Notes: generated by a model from the letters alone, not told the origin. DNA of 55,605 nt from Streptomyces sp. ISL-12 (GCF_018614415.1 NZ_JAGGOO010000074.1:1-55605), one strand, 5' to 3'; counted from the first letter of the stretch, positions 23,963 through 32,982 are shown. A program made the numbers and translations.

Positions 23963-25318
23963 ATGGCCGACCAAGGGGTGTCCGCGTCGCACACAACACC
24001 GCCGCACATACCGCCGCACCCAGCACCGGGGACGTCACCGGGCACGTCACCGGGGACGTCACCGGACACGCCACCGCCGCCGCGCGCGGTCGGCCGTACC
24101 GGCCTGCTCGTCATACTCGTCCTCGGCGGTCTGACCGCGACGCCGTCGCTGGCCCTGGACATGTACCTCCCGGCCCTCCCGGAGGTCACCGACACCCTGC
24201 ACGCGTCCGCCGCGACCGTGCAGCTCACCCTGACCGCCTGCCTGGCCGGCATGGCGCTGGGCCAGTTGGTCATCGGCCCGCTCAGCGACCGGCTGGGCCG
24301 CCGCCGCCCGCTGCTGGCCGGCCTCGCCGTCTACGTCCTCGCCACCGCCCTGTGCGCCCTGGCGCCCACCCTCGAACTCCTCGTCGCCTTCCGGCTGGCG
24401 CAGGGACTCGCGGGCGCCGCCGGCATCGTCATCGCCCGGGCCGTCGTCCGCGACCTGTACGACGGCGTCGCCATGGCCCGGTTCTTCTCCACCCTCATGC
24501 TCGTCTCCGGGGTGGCGCCGATCGCCGCGCCGCTGATCGGCGGCCAGGTGCTGCGGTTCACCGACTGGCGGGGCGTGTTCGCCGTGCTCGCCGTCGTCGG
24601 GGTGGTGCTCGGCGCCGTCGTCTGGACCAGGCTGCCGGAGACCCTGCCGGCCGCCGAGCGGCACGGCGGCGGGATCGGCGAGGCCCTGCGGTCGATGCGG
24701 GGCCACCTCGCCGACCGGGTGTTCACCGGGTACGTGCTCGCGGGCGGCTTCGCCTTCGCCGCGCTGTTCGCCTACGTCTCCGCCTCCCCGTTCGTCGTCC
24801 AGGAGATCTACGGGGCATCCCCGCAGACCTTCAGCCTGCTGTTCGGCCTCAACTCGGTCGGCCTCGTCGTCGTCGGCCAGATCAACGGCAAGGTGCTCGT
24901 CGGCCGGGTCCCCCTGGAGCGGGTGCTGGCCATCGGCCTCACCGTCGTCATCGCCGCCGCGACCGCGCTGCTGCTGATGTCCCTCGGCGCCTTCGGCGAC
25001 GTGGGACTGGCGCCGGTCGCCGCCACCCTGTTCGTGCTGATGTCCGCGATGGGCATCGCCATGCCCAACACCCAGGCGCTGGCCCTGATGCGGGTGAAGA
25101 GGGCCGCCGGGTCGGCCTCCGCGCTGCTCGGTACGTCCACCTTCCTGATCGGCGCGCTCGCCTCCCCGCTGGTCGGCGTCGCCGGGGAGGACACCGCCGT
25201 CCCGATGGCCGTCGTCCAACTGGCCGCGGCCCTGGTGGCACTGGCCTGCTTCATGGGAATGTGCCGTCCCTGGAAGGCCGGAACGGCACGCGCGGGAGCG
25301 GAGGGGGAAGGAAGCTGA
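23963..25318 (+). CDS. Bcr/CflA-family drug-resistance MFS transporter
   Basis: 451 aa with 12 membrane helices. Typical features: LDMYLPALPEV in helix 1, GPLSDRLGRRRPLL between helices 2 and 3, and RLAQGLAGAAGIVIARAVVRDLY. Exports small drugs by proton antiport. The N-terminal 40 residues are a His/Pro-rich tail with PGTS repeats, unusual for the family. AGGGAGGGGG precedes the ATG. The stop overlaps the CTG start of the serine hydrolase. Confidence 0.93.
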   Translation: MADQGVSASHTTPPHIPPHPAPGTSPGTSPGTSPDTPPPPRAVGRTGLLVILVLGGLTATPSLALDMYLPALPEVTDTLHASAATVQLTLTACLAGMALGQLVIGPLSDRLGRRRPLLAGLAVYVLATALCALAPTLELLVAFRLAQGLAGAAGIVIARAVVRDLYDGVAMARFFSTLMLVSGVAPIAAPLIGGQVLRFTDWRGVFAVLAVVGVVLGAVVWTRLPETLPAAERHGGGIGEALRSMRGHLADRVFTGYVLAGGFAFAALFAYVSASPFVVQEIYGASPQTFSLLFGLNSVGLVVVGQINGKVLVGRVPLERVLAIGLTVVIAAATALLLMSLGAFGDVGLAPVAATLFVLMSAMGIAMPNTQALALMRVKRAAGSASALLGTSTFLIGALASPLVGVAGEDTAVPMAVVQLAAALVALACFMGMCRPWKAGTARAGAEGEGS

Positions 25319-26445
25319 GCGCACCGAGGCTGCGCAGCGACGCGCCGGAACGGGCCGGACTCGACCCGGGCCTGCCGCGTCGGCTGGTCCAGCGGGTCCG
25401 GGACCTCACCGCCGGGGAACCCCCCTGGGCGGCCGGGGCCGTCGTGGCCGTCGGCCGCGGACCCGTGCTCGCCGTCGAGGAGGCGGCGGGCTGGGCCGTG
25501 CGGTACGCGGCGTACGACGCCCGCGGCGGTACGGGCGTGGAGCTGCCGGCCTCCTCCCGGGTGCCGGTGACCCCCGGCACCCCGTTCGATCTGGCCTCCC
25601 TCACCAAGCTGTTCACGGCGGTCGCCGCCGTCCAGCAGATCGAGCGGGGCACGCTCGGCATCGACGCCGAGGTCGGCGCGTACCTGCCGGACTTCCGCGC
25701 CGCCGCCGTACACCGCCTCACCGTGCGGCACCTGCTCACCCACACCTCCGGGCTGCGGCCCGAGCTGCCGCTCCACGACTGCGCCGACGGCGCGGAACGG
25801 CTCGCGAGGCTCCGTGCCGAGGCACCGGCCGGGCCGGTCGGGACGTACCGCTACTCCGATGTGAACATGCTGCTGCTCCAGCAGATCCTGGAACGGATCA
25901 CCGGCCGCGCGCTGGACGTCCTGGTCCACGACGGCATCACCCGGCCGCTGGGCATGACGGCCACCCGCTTCGGGCCGTGCCCGGGGGCGGCGGCGACGGA
26001 GGACCAGCGGCGGCCCTGGGCCAAGGCGGACCGGGGGATGCTGCGGGGGGTCGTGCACGACGAGAACGCCTGGGCGCTGGGCGGGGTGGCCGGTCACGCC
26101 GGGCTGTTCTCGACCGCCCGGGACCTGTCGGTGTTCTGCCGGGCGCTGCTGTCCGGCGGCTCCTACGGCCCGGCCCGCATCCTCGGCCCCGGCTTCACGG
26201 AGCTGCTGCTCGCCCCGCCGGGCCTGGGCTTCGCCCTCGACCAGCCGTGGTTCATGGGGGAACTGGCGGGGCGCGGGGCGGCCGGCCACACCGGCTTCAC
26301 CGGCACGAGCCTGGTCATCGACCGGGCGACGGACACCTTCGTGGTGCTCCTCGCCAACACGGTCCACCCCTGCCGGCGCCCGCCGGACAGCCGCCCCCGG
26401 GCGGCGGTGGCGACGGAGGTGGCGCGTGCGGTACGGGATCGGTGA
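25315..26445 (+). CDS. Beta-lactamase-type serine hydrolase (CTG start)
   Basis: 376 aa. Class C/PBP-like motifs: SLTK (Ser nucleophile, about 98-101), YSDVN (Tyr of the YxN motif) and GHTGFTG (HTG box). No signal peptide, so it is probably a cytoplasmic esterase or peptidase rather than a secreted beta-lactamase. In frame the first ATG/GTG/TTG lies about 40 codons in and would cut the fold. CTG at 25315 overlaps the upstream TGA as CTGA, with GGGGAAGGAAG just before it, so a coupled CTG start is preferred. Confidence 0.85.
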   Translation: MSAPRLRSDAPERAGLDPGLPRRLVQRVRDLTAGEPPWAAGAVVAVGRGPVLAVEEAAGWAVRYAAYDARGGTGVELPASSRVPVTPGTPFDLASLTKLFTAVAAVQQIERGTLGIDAEVGAYLPDFRAAAVHRLTVRHLLTHTSGLRPELPLHDCADGAERLARLRAEAPAGPVGTYRYSDVNMLLLQQILERITGRALDVLVHDGITRPLGMTATRFGPCPGAAATEDQRRPWAKADRGMLRGVVHDENAWALGGVAGHAGLFSTARDLSVFCRALLSGGSYGPARILGPGFTELLLAPPGLGFALDQPWFMGELAGRGAAGHTGFTGTSLVIDRATDTFVVLLANTVHPCRRPPDSRPRAAVATEVARAVRDR

Positions 26446-26644
26446 GCGGATGGGCCGTTCCTGTCATCCGGCCGCTCGCTTGAGCGGATGGATGACAGGT
26501 GGGCGGTGACTGTTGGCCTTCTGCCGTCGTCAGTCGGGTGGTGCCTGTGGGAGGCGGCGGCGACGGGGCCGGTGAGCGGCAGGGCTGCCCCTGCCATCAG
26601 CCCGCTCGTATGAGCGGATGGGGGACAGGTGGGCGGCGACTGCT
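26441..26644. repeat. Imperfect duplication of a block of about 70 bp
   Basis: The block 26441-26513 (GAGCGGATGG, GACAGGTGGGCGG, GACTG) reappears diverged at 26572-26644. The first copy is an intact hairpin, the second has lost pairing and leads into the leaderless promoter of the Rsm22-like gene. Confidence 0.7.
26460..26499. terminator. Hairpin after the serine hydrolase gene
   Basis: CCTGTCATCC (26460-26469) pairs with GGATGACAGG (26490-26499), with an inner GCTC/GAGC stem. It is part of a block imperfectly duplicated about 130 bp downstream. Confidence 0.8.
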
Positions 26645-26662
26645 CACCTTTAGAATCGCTGG

Positions 26663-27652
26663 GTGAACGCCCCCGCACCGCCCGCCGACACCCTGCGCAC
26701 CGCCCTCGCCGGGCTGCTCGACGGGCTGCCGCCGCGACAGGCCGCCCAGGCCGTGGAGCGGCTGATCGCCAACTACCGGGGCGCCACCCCGACCGACGCG
26801 CCGATCCTGCGGGACCGTGCCGACGTGGTCGCCTACGCCGCCTACCGGATGCCCGCCACCTTCGAGGCGGTCCGCTCGGCGCTGGCCGCGTTCGCGGCGG
26901 CCGTGCCCGGCTGGGCGCCCGCCTCCCACACCGACGTCGGCGGCGGCACCGGCGCGGCGACCTGGGCCGTCGGCGCCACCTGGGACGGGGAGCGGGCCTC
27001 GACCGTGCTCGACTGGGCCGAGCCCGCCCTCGCCCTCGGCCGGGAGATCGCCGCCGCCGAGCCGGCCCTGGCCGCCGTACGCTGGCAGCGCTCGCGGATC
27101 GGAGCGGCGCTCACCCTGGACCCCACCGACCTCGTCACCGTCTCCTACGTCCTCAACGAGCTGACCGCCCCCGACCGCGCCGCCCTCGTCGACGCCGCCG
27201 CCGGCGCCGCGCGGGCCGTCGTGATCGTCGAACCGGGCACACCCGACGGCTACGCCCGGGTGATCGAGGCCCGCGACCGGCTCGTCACCGCCGGCTTCCA
27301 CGTCGCCGCCCCCTGCCCGCACAGCGCCGCCTGCCCCATCGCCCCCGGCACCGACTGGTGCCACTTCTCGGCCCGGGTCAGCCGCTCCTCCCTGCACCGC
27401 CAGGTCAAGGGCGGCTCCCTCGCCTACGAGGACGAGAAGTTCGCCTACGTCGCCGCCGCCCGCCCGCCGGTGCCGGTCACCCCCGCCCACTCCCGTGTGG
27501 TCCGCCGCCCGCAGATCCGCAAGGGACAGGTCCTGCTCGATCTGTGCGAGCGGGAACCGGCGCTGCGCCGCACCACGGTCACCAAACGCCACGGCGACCT
27601 GTACCGGGCGGCCCGCGACACGGACTGGGGCGACCCCTGGCCGCCCGCGTGA
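26663..27652 (+). CDS. Rsm22-like putative rRNA methyltransferase / ribosome assembly factor
   Basis: 329 aa. An AdoMet-binding fold (HTDVGGGTGAATWAV, then VLDWAEPALALGREI and VSYVLNEL) plus a cysteine set CPHSAAC, WCHF and LLDLCERE that matches the iron-sulfur-like cluster of mitochondrial Rsm22/METTL17. Assembly of the small ribosomal subunit is the inferred role. TAGAAT (26651-26656) lies 6 nt before the GTG with no ribosome site, so it is predicted to be leaderless. Confidence 0.9.
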   Translation: MNAPAPPADTLRTALAGLLDGLPPRQAAQAVERLIANYRGATPTDAPILRDRADVVAYAAYRMPATFEAVRSALAAFAAAVPGWAPASHTDVGGGTGAATWAVGATWDGERASTVLDWAEPALALGREIAAAEPALAAVRWQRSRIGAALTLDPTDLVTVSYVLNELTAPDRAALVDAAAGAARAVVIVEPGTPDGYARVIEARDRLVTAGFHVAAPCPHSAACPIAPGTDWCHFSARVSRSSLHRQVKGGSLAYEDEKFAYVAAARPPVPVTPAHSRVVRRPQIRKGQVLLDLCEREPALRRTTVTKRHGDLYRAARDTDWGDPWPPA

Positions 27653-27690
27653 CGAGACGCACCGTCTTGCCGTCCTGGTAGATTCGTCCC

Positions 27691-28344
27691 ATGCCCGCTC
27701 CCAGACGCCGCAGTGAGAAGTCCCGCAGGGCCATCTACGACGCCGCCCTCGCCCTCGTCGGCGAGGTCGGCTACCCGAGAACGACCATCGAGGGCATCGC
27801 CGCCCGCGCCGGCGTCGGCAAGCAGACCATCTACCGCTGGTGGTCCTCCAAGGCGGACGTCCTGCTGGAGGCGTTCCTCGACCTCGGCGAGCGGCAGGCC
27901 GCGGAGGCGGCGGAGGCGGCGGAGGCCGGGCGGGAGCAGGAGGCGGGGCGGGAACCGGAAGCGGACCCGGCCTCGTACGGCATACCGGACACCGGCGATC
28001 TCGCCGCCGACCTCAAGGCCGTGCTGCGGGCCACCGTCGACGAACTGCGGGACCCGAGGTTCGCCACCCCGGCCCGCGCCCTGGCCGCCGAGGGCGTCGT
28101 CGACGAGGAACTGGGCCGGACCTTCGTCGCCAAGCTGCTGGAGCCCTCGCTCCAGCTCTACGTCGACCGGCTGCGCGCCGCGCAGCGGGCGGGCGACGTC
28201 CGCCCGGAGATCGACCCGCGCATCGCCCTGGAGCTCTTCGTCTCCCCGCTGGCCCAGCGCTGGCTCCAGCGCACGGCACCGTTCTCCTACGAGTACACCG
28301 ACACCCTCGTCGACTACGCCCTGCACGGTCTCGCTCCGCGCTGA
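27691..28344 (+). CDS. TetR/AcrR-family transcriptional regulator
   Basis: 217 aa. HTH: TTIEGIAARAGVGKQTIYRWWSSKADVLLEAF. The C-terminal ligand domain resembles the TetR_C_33-type family (ALAAEGVVDEELGRTF). A short Ala/Glu/Gly-rich insert (AAEAAEAAEAGREQEAGREP) separates the domains. TAGATT (27679-27684) lies 6 nt before the ATG, a likely leaderless start. The target is unknown. Confidence 0.92.
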   Translation: MPAPRRRSEKSRRAIYDAALALVGEVGYPRTTIEGIAARAGVGKQTIYRWWSSKADVLLEAFLDLGERQAAEAAEAAEAGREQEAGREPEADPASYGIPDTGDLAADLKAVLRATVDELRDPRFATPARALAAEGVVDEELGRTFVAKLLEPSLQLYVDRLRAAQRAGDVRPEIDPRIALELFVSPLAQRWLQRTAPFSYEYTDTLVDYALHGLAPR

Positions 28345-28469
28345 ACGGTCTCGCCCAGCGGCCGCCGGACATCGCTGACCTGGGAACCATGTCCCTTCCC
28401 GGTCCCGGCGCGCACAATGGTGGGACCATAGGGCATGCTGATGCGCACGACGGCGAGGCGAGGGGATAG

Positions 28470-29198
28470 ATGAGCGCGGAGTTCGGCGGCCGTAGCGGCC
28501 TACAGGGCAGGCTCTCCCACTGGTTGCGCGGACGCCGCCCGAAACAGGCCGCCGACGAGGGCGGCCGGGAGACCCTGCTGCTCGCCGCCGCCGCGGCCGG
28601 ACTGCCGCTCGCGCCCGCCGCGCACCCGGCCGGCTACCGCTGCTCGTGCGACCGCGTCGGCTGTCCCACCCCCGCCCGCCACCCCGTCTCGTTCGCCTGG
28701 CAGACCCAGTCCACGACCGACCGCGCGCAGATCGAGCGCTGGGCCCGCCACCAGCCGCAGGCCAACTTCATCACCGCCACCGGCATGGTCCACGACGTCC
28801 TCGACGTCCCCCTCCAGGCCGGCCGCGAGGCGCTGGAGCGGCTGCTCGCCACCGGGGTCGAGGTCGGCCCGGTCGCCGAGAGCGACGACGGCCGCATGCT
28901 CTTCTTCACCCTCACCCGCGGTACCCCCGAGGACGAGGACGAGTGGTGGCCGTGCGAACTGGACTGCCACCCCGACACCACGGACGAGCACCCGGGCCTG
29001 CGCTGGCACTGCCGCGGCTCCTACGTCCTCGTACCGCCCGCCCGGCTGCCCGGTGACCACGGCGTGCACTGGGTGCGGGGCCCGGAGCACCCGCTGCCGG
29101 ACCCGCTCACCCTGCTGGAGGCGCTCACCGACGCGTGCGCCCGGCACGCCGGCACCGACGCCGACCAGGCGGGCACCGCCTGGCCCCTGCGCCACTGA
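28470..29198 (+). CDS. Bifunctional DNA primase/polymerase-like (Prim-Pol) protein
   Basis: 242 aa, the length of the chromosomal Streptomyces forms. Prim-Pol N-terminal-type features: AAGLPLAPAAHPAGYRCSCDRVGCPTPARHP and NFITATGMVHDVLDVPLQAG with an Asp pair in place of the catalytic DxD, then GGRMLFF-like strands and WHCRGSYVLVPP. Whether it is catalytically active is uncertain. The ATG at 28470 has GAGGGGAT upstream. Confidence 0.82.
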   Translation: MSAEFGGRSGLQGRLSHWLRGRRPKQAADEGGRETLLLAAAAAGLPLAPAAHPAGYRCSCDRVGCPTPARHPVSFAWQTQSTTDRAQIERWARHQPQANFITATGMVHDVLDVPLQAGREALERLLATGVEVGPVAESDDGRMLFFTLTRGTPEDEDEWWPCELDCHPDTTDEHPGLRWHCRGSYVLVPPARLPGDHGVHWVRGPEHPLPDPLTLLEALTDACARHAGTDADQAGTAWPLRH

Positions 29199-29226
29199 CC
29201 CCCGCGACCGGCCCGAGTGCCCCGCG

Positions 29227-30201
29227 TCACTCGCCCTTCGCCGAGGTCAGTCCCTGGACCCGCCCCAGGATCGACACCTCGTCCTCGGCGGAGTCACCCG
29301 CCGGGTCGAAGGCGACCTCGTTGGAGACGAACTCCATCGTCAGCGCCTGCTTGATCTCGCCGTCGGTCAGCGCGAGCACGTCCTTGTTGGGCGTGGGCAC
29401 CGAGGCGCCCCGCGCGGCGGTCTGCTTCTCGTAGTGCCGGGTGGTGAAGAACACCAGCGCGCCGCCGTCCTCCGTGCGCAGCGCCAGCGGGGCGTAGTCG
29501 CCGTCGGTCAGCGGTTTGTCGATGTACTGCGTGGCCAGCCCCGGCCGGCTCGCCTGTGTGTCGCGCTGCGCCCGCCAGGCGCTGGTGTGCGCGCCGGGGG
29601 CGAAGCCGTCCCCGCCGTCCTGGAGGTAGTCCGTGTAGCTCTTGCTCAACTTGGCGGGACTGACGGCCAGTTGCGCGGAGTTCGTGGACACGGCCTCCGC
29701 CCAGCCGTCCTTGTCGGTCTTGAACTCGGGCACGTCGTCGGGGGCGACGAGCGTCAGATACGCCACCTGCCAGGTCTCGTCCAGGCCGTCCCGGGTGAAC
29801 ACCAGCAGCCAGCGCACGTCCCCGCCCTTGTTGCCGCGGGCGTCGGCGAGGAACCAGCGCGGCCAGCCCGCCTTCTTCGGGATCGTGTAGGTGACGTCGG
29901 TCAGCTTCAACGGGCTGTACGACGGGTTGCCGTCGGGGTTGTTGGACCTGCCGGCCTTCAGCCGGGCCGCGTCGATGTCGGCGAGGGCCCCGGTGGTGTG
30001 ATCGGCGTCCAGGGAACCGTCGTACGCCTTGTCCGCCTTGTTGTACGCGGCGGTGAACTCCGCCAGTGCCTCGGCGGCCTCCGCGCGGGTGGCTCCGGGC
30101 AGCACCTCGCGCTCGCCGTGCACCACCACGCACCCGCTCGCCGTCAACGACAAAGCGATCACGGCGGCCCCTGTCAGGACGCTCCGGTCAAGCCTGCTCA
30201 T
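29227..30201 (-). CDS. Putative secreted lipoprotein
   Basis: 324 aa. Signal peptide with lipobox LTASGC (cleavage before Cys at about residue 24). The mature part shows a two-domain repeat-like pattern of beta strands and helices with PGATRAEAAEALAEFTAAYNKADKAYDG, but no named domain. Anchored to the outer face of the membrane. AAGGA precedes the ATG at 30201. Upstream of it lie heme-transport genes on the same strand, separated by a terminator hairpin. Confidence 0.85.
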   Translation of the reverse strand: MSRLDRSVLTGAAVIALSLTASGCVVVHGEREVLPGATRAEAAEALAEFTAAYNKADKAYDGSLDADHTTGALADIDAARLKAGRSNNPDGNPSYSPLKLTDVTYTIPKKAGWPRWFLADARGNKGGDVRWLLVFTRDGLDETWQVAYLTLVAPDDVPEFKTDKDGWAEAVSTNSAQLAVSPAKLSKSYTDYLQDGGDGFAPGAHTSAWRAQRDTQASRPGLATQYIDKPLTDGDYAPLALRTEDGGALVFFTTRHYEKQTAARGASVPTPNKDVLALTDGEIKQALTMEFVSNEVAFDPAGDSAEDEVSILGRVQGLTSAKGE

Positions 30202-30240
30202 CAGGTTCCTTCACCTTCCCCTTCCCGGAGGCGAACCCTA

Positions 30241-30274
30241 CCGGTGCCCGGCGCCGCGCGGACGCCGGGACCGG
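30241..30274 (-). terminator. Hairpin after the heme-ABC ATPase gene
   Basis: CCGGTGCCCGGCG (30241-30253) pairs with CGCCGGGACCGG (30263-30274), one bulge, about 20 bp past the stop codon of the ATPase gene. Confidence 0.75.
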
Positions 30275-30293
30275 ATACCGGGTCGGGCGGCGC

Positions 30294-31127
30294 TCACGGG
30301 TCGCGGCGCGGGGTGACCAGGACGGCGCCGGTGCGCGGGTGGGGGAGTACCTCCACGGGCTGGTCGTAGACCTCCGACAGCAGGTCGGCGCGGAACACCT
30401 CGCCCGGCGTCCCGTCGGCCGCGACCCGGCCGGCCCGCAGCACCGCCGCCCGGTCCGCGTAGGCCGCCGCCAGGCCCAGGTCGTGCAGGACGACGACGAC
30501 CGCGTCCCCGGCCCGCGCCCGTTCCCGGCACAGCCGCAGCACCAGTTCCTGGTGGCGCAGGTCCAGGGCGGCGGTCGGTTCGTCGAGCAGCAGCACCGGG
30601 GCGCGCTGGGCGAGGACCCGGGCCAGGGCGACGCGGGCGCGTTCGCCGCCGCTCAGCGCGGAGAACGGCCGCCCGGCGAAGGCGCTCACCTCGGTACGGG
30701 CCATCGCCTCGGCCACCACCGTGTCGTCCTCGTCCGCCGACGGCGTACCGGCGTACGGGGCGCGGCCCATCCGGACCACCTCCTCGACCGCGAACGGGAA
30801 GGACAGCGCGGCGGACTGGGGCAGTACGGCCCGGCGCAGGGCCAGTTCGGCCGGGGACCAGTCGGCCACGGGGCGGCCGTGGACGCGGACGGTCCCGCCG
30901 GCCGCCGGGAGGTCGGCGGCCAGGGCGCCCAACAGGGTGGACTTCCCCGCCCCGTTGGGGCCGACGAGCGCGAGGACCTGGCCGGCCCGGACGGTGACGT
31001 CGACGCCGTCCAGGACCGGCCGGCCGCCGAGCCGGACGCGTACGTCCTCGGCCTCGGCCAGGATCTCGCCGGGCGCGGCCGGGGCGGGCGGCGCCGGCCG
31101 GGGCGGTACGAGCCGCGGCAGCCTCAT
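30294..31127 (-). CDS. hmuV: Heme/iron ABC transporter ATP-binding protein (HmuV-like)
   Basis: 277 aa. Walker A GPNGAGKST (about 55-63), signature LSGGERARVALARVLAQ, Walker B VLLLDEPTAALD and switch His in VVLHDLGLAAAYADR. HmuV-type features include DWSPAELALRRAVLPQ. The ATG at 31127 overlaps the permease stop as ATGA. It energises heme uptake with the permease. The substrate is inferred from the nearby heme oxygenase and iron boxes; a siderophore is the alternative. Confidence 0.9.
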   Translation of the reverse strand: MRLPRLVPPRPAPPAPAAPGEILAEAEDVRVRLGGRPVLDGVDVTVRAGQVLALVGPNGAGKSTLLGALAADLPAAGGTVRVHGRPVADWSPAELALRRAVLPQSAALSFPFAVEEVVRMGRAPYAGTPSADEDDTVVAEAMARTEVSAFAGRPFSALSGGERARVALARVLAQRAPVLLLDEPTAALDLRHQELVLRLCRERARAGDAVVVVLHDLGLAAAYADRAAVLRAGRVAADGTPGEVFRADLLSEVYDQPVEVLPHPRTGAVLVTPRRDP

Positions 31128-32224
31128 GCCCAGCCTCCCTGTCCGCGCCGGGTGCGGCGCAGCAGCCAGAAGAAGAACGGACTGCCCAGCAGCGCCGTCA
31201 GCACCCCGAGGGGCAGTTCGGCGGGCTGGGCGACGGTCCGGGCGGCCAGGTCGGCCGCGAGCAGGACGAGCGCGCCGAGCAGGGCGCTGCCCGGGATCAG
31301 GAACCGGTGGCCGGGCCCGGCCACCATCCGCAGCAGGTGCGGGACGACCAGGCCGACGAAGCCGATGACACCGGAGACGCTCACCGCCGCCGCCGTCAGC
31401 AGCGCGATGACCAGGATCAGGACGATCCGCAGCCGCTCCACGTCCACGCCCAGGTGCCGGGCGGGGCGTTCGCCGAGGGCGAGGAGGTCCAGGCGGCGGG
31501 CGTACAGCGGGGCCAGCCCCAGGCCGATCGCCGCGCACGGCAGCACGGCGAGGACCTTCGGCCAGGTCGCCTGGGCGAGCGAGCCGAGCTGCCAGAAGGT
31601 GATCTGGTTGACGGCGGCGGTGTCCGCGAAGAACAGGAACAGGCCGATCAGCGCGCCCGCGAAGGCGTTCACCGCGATGCCGGTGAGGATCAGCGTCACC
31701 ACTTCCGTCCGGCCCCCGGAGCGCGCCATGACGTACACCACCAGGACCGTGACGAGCCCGGCGGCGAACGCGAAGACGGAGACGGTCCAGGTGCCGAGGA
31801 AGCCCAGCCCGAAGGCGATCGCGGCGACCGCGCCGACCGCCGCGCCCGAGGAGACGCCGATGACGCCCGGTTCGGCCAGCGGATTGCCGAACACGCCCTG
31901 CATCAGCGCGCCCGCGCAGCCCAGCGAGGCGCCGACCAGCAGCGCGAGCACGATCCGCGGGAACCGTACGTTCCACAGCACCGACTCCGCGACCCGGTCC
32001 AGCGCGGCGCCGCCGAGCCCGACGCGGTGCAGGGCCGAGCCGACCACGTCACCGACGGGCACCGGATAGGCGCCGGTCCCGGCCGCGACCGGGACCAGGA
32101 GCAGCAGCGCGGCGGCCAGGCCGGCGGTCAGCAGCCAGGCGGTGGAACGCCGGCCGCGCGGCGGGGCGGGGGCGGCGGGCGGACGCCCGACGGGTCTGTC
32201 GTCCACGGTGTCCACGGTGGTCAT
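31124..32224 (-). CDS. hmuU: FecCD-family heme/iron ABC transporter permease (HmuU-like)
   Basis: 366 aa with nine or ten membrane helices. Family patterns: LWNVRFPRIVLALLVGASLGCAGALMQGVFGNPLAEPGVIGVSSGAA and GFVGLVVPHLLRMVAGPGHR. Normally partnered by a heme-binding lipoprotein (HmuT), which is missing here. The ATG at 32224 is preferred over GTG 32230 and TTG 32227 because TAATCT (32236-32231) ends 6 nt before it, giving a leaderless start that overlaps an iron box. Confidence 0.92.
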   Translation of the reverse strand: MTTVDTVDDRPVGRPPAAPAPPRGRRSTAWLLTAGLAAALLLLVPVAAGTGAYPVPVGDVVGSALHRVGLGGAALDRVAESVLWNVRFPRIVLALLVGASLGCAGALMQGVFGNPLAEPGVIGVSSGAAVGAVAAIAFGLGFLGTWTVSVFAFAAGLVTVLVVYVMARSGGRTEVVTLILTGIAVNAFAGALIGLFLFFADTAAVNQITFWQLGSLAQATWPKVLAVLPCAAIGLGLAPLYARRLDLLALGERPARHLGVDVERLRIVLILVIALLTAAAVSVSGVIGFVGLVVPHLLRMVAGPGHRFLIPGSALLGALVLLAADLAARTVAQPAELPLGVLTALLGSPFFFWLLRRTRRGQGGWA

Positions 32225-32233
32225 CAACACAGA

Positions 32234-32250
32234 TTAGGTGAGGCTAACCT
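32234..32250. promoter_or_regulatory. Iron box (IdeR/DmdR1-type operator) of the heme transporter
   Basis: TTAGGTGAGGCTAACCT differs from the 19-bp DtxR/IdeR consensus TTAGGTTAGGCTAACCTAA at one position inside the 17 bp shown. It overlaps the predicted -10 of hmuU and lies 49 bp before the PhzF gene start, so iron-dependent repression of hmuUV is expected. Confidence 0.85.
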
Positions 32251-32298
32251 CTGTTCGCCACTGAAGTCCCGGGCGGCCGCCGGTGTTTCAATGCTCCC

Positions 32299-32982
32299 GT
32301 GACTGACTACGACGTGCTGCGCGTCTTCTGCGCGGCGAACGGCGGCTACGGCAACGAACTCGGCGTCGTCCGGGACGGTTCCGTGCTGCCGGAGCGGGCG
32401 GAGCGCCAGGCATTCGCCGCCAAACTCGGTTTCAGCGAGACCGTGTTCGTCGACGACCCCGAGCGCGGCGTCATCGACATCTACACCCCGACCCTGCGCC
32501 TGCCCTTCGCCGGCCATCCCTGCGTCGGCACGTCCTGGCTGCTCGACGTGCCCGAGCTCGTCACCCCGGCCGGGGTGGTGGGCGCCCGGCAGGACGGGGA
32601 GTTCAGCTGGATCGAGGCGCGCGCCCAGTGGGCCCCGCCGCGCACCCTGCGCCAGTACGCCACCCCGGCCGAGGTCGACGACCTGCCGGTGCCGCCGAAG
32701 GGGGAGCGAAGCGAGATGGGGGTCCCCCCGGACGAAGTCTGGGGGAGGATCTACGCCTGGGCGTGGGAGGACGAGGCGGCCGGGCGGATCCGGGCCCGGG
32801 GCTTCCCCGGCCGGGACGACGGCATCGACGAGGACGAGGCGACGGGCGCGGCGGCCCTGCTGCTCACCGACCGGCTGGGCCGGGCGCTCAACATCACCCA
32901 GGGATCGGGCTCCCAGATCCTCACCGCCCCGCAGCCGCACGGGTGGGTGGAGATCGGCGGACGGGTGTTCCTGGAGCGCTGA
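32299..32982 (+). CDS. PhzF-family isomerase-like protein (short form)
   Basis: 227 aa, shorter than the usual 260-290. Motifs: GGYGNELGVV, RLPFAGHPCVGTSWLL, DEDEATGAAALLL and QGSGSQILTAPQPHGWVEIGGRV, matching the two-lobed DapF-like fold. A 16-residue stretch (PPKGERSEMGVPPDEV) is encoded by a palindromic repeat that has entered the frame. Substrate unknown. GTG start. It lies between two iron-regulated heme genes but on the opposite strand. Confidence 0.85.
   Translation: MTDYDVLRVFCAANGGYGNELGVVRDGSVLPERAERQAFAAKLGFSETVFVDDPERGVIDIYTPTLRLPFAGHPCVGTSWLLDVPELVTPAGVVGARQDGEFSWIEARAQWAPPRTLRQYATPAEVDDLPVPPKGERSEMGVPPDEVWGRIYAWAWEDEAAGRIRARGFPGRDDGIDEDEATGAAALLLTDRLGRALNITQGSGSQILTAPQPHGWVEIGGRVFLER
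32700..32747. repeat. Palindromic repeat, copy B (inside the PhzF gene, reverse orientation)
   Basis: GGGGGAGCGAAGCGAGATGG, then GGGTCCCCCC, GGACGAAGTC and TGGGGGAG. It is the reverse of the backbone seen at 11668-11706 and 38931-38969 with a different loop. Its 48 bp keep the reading frame open. Confidence 0.85.
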
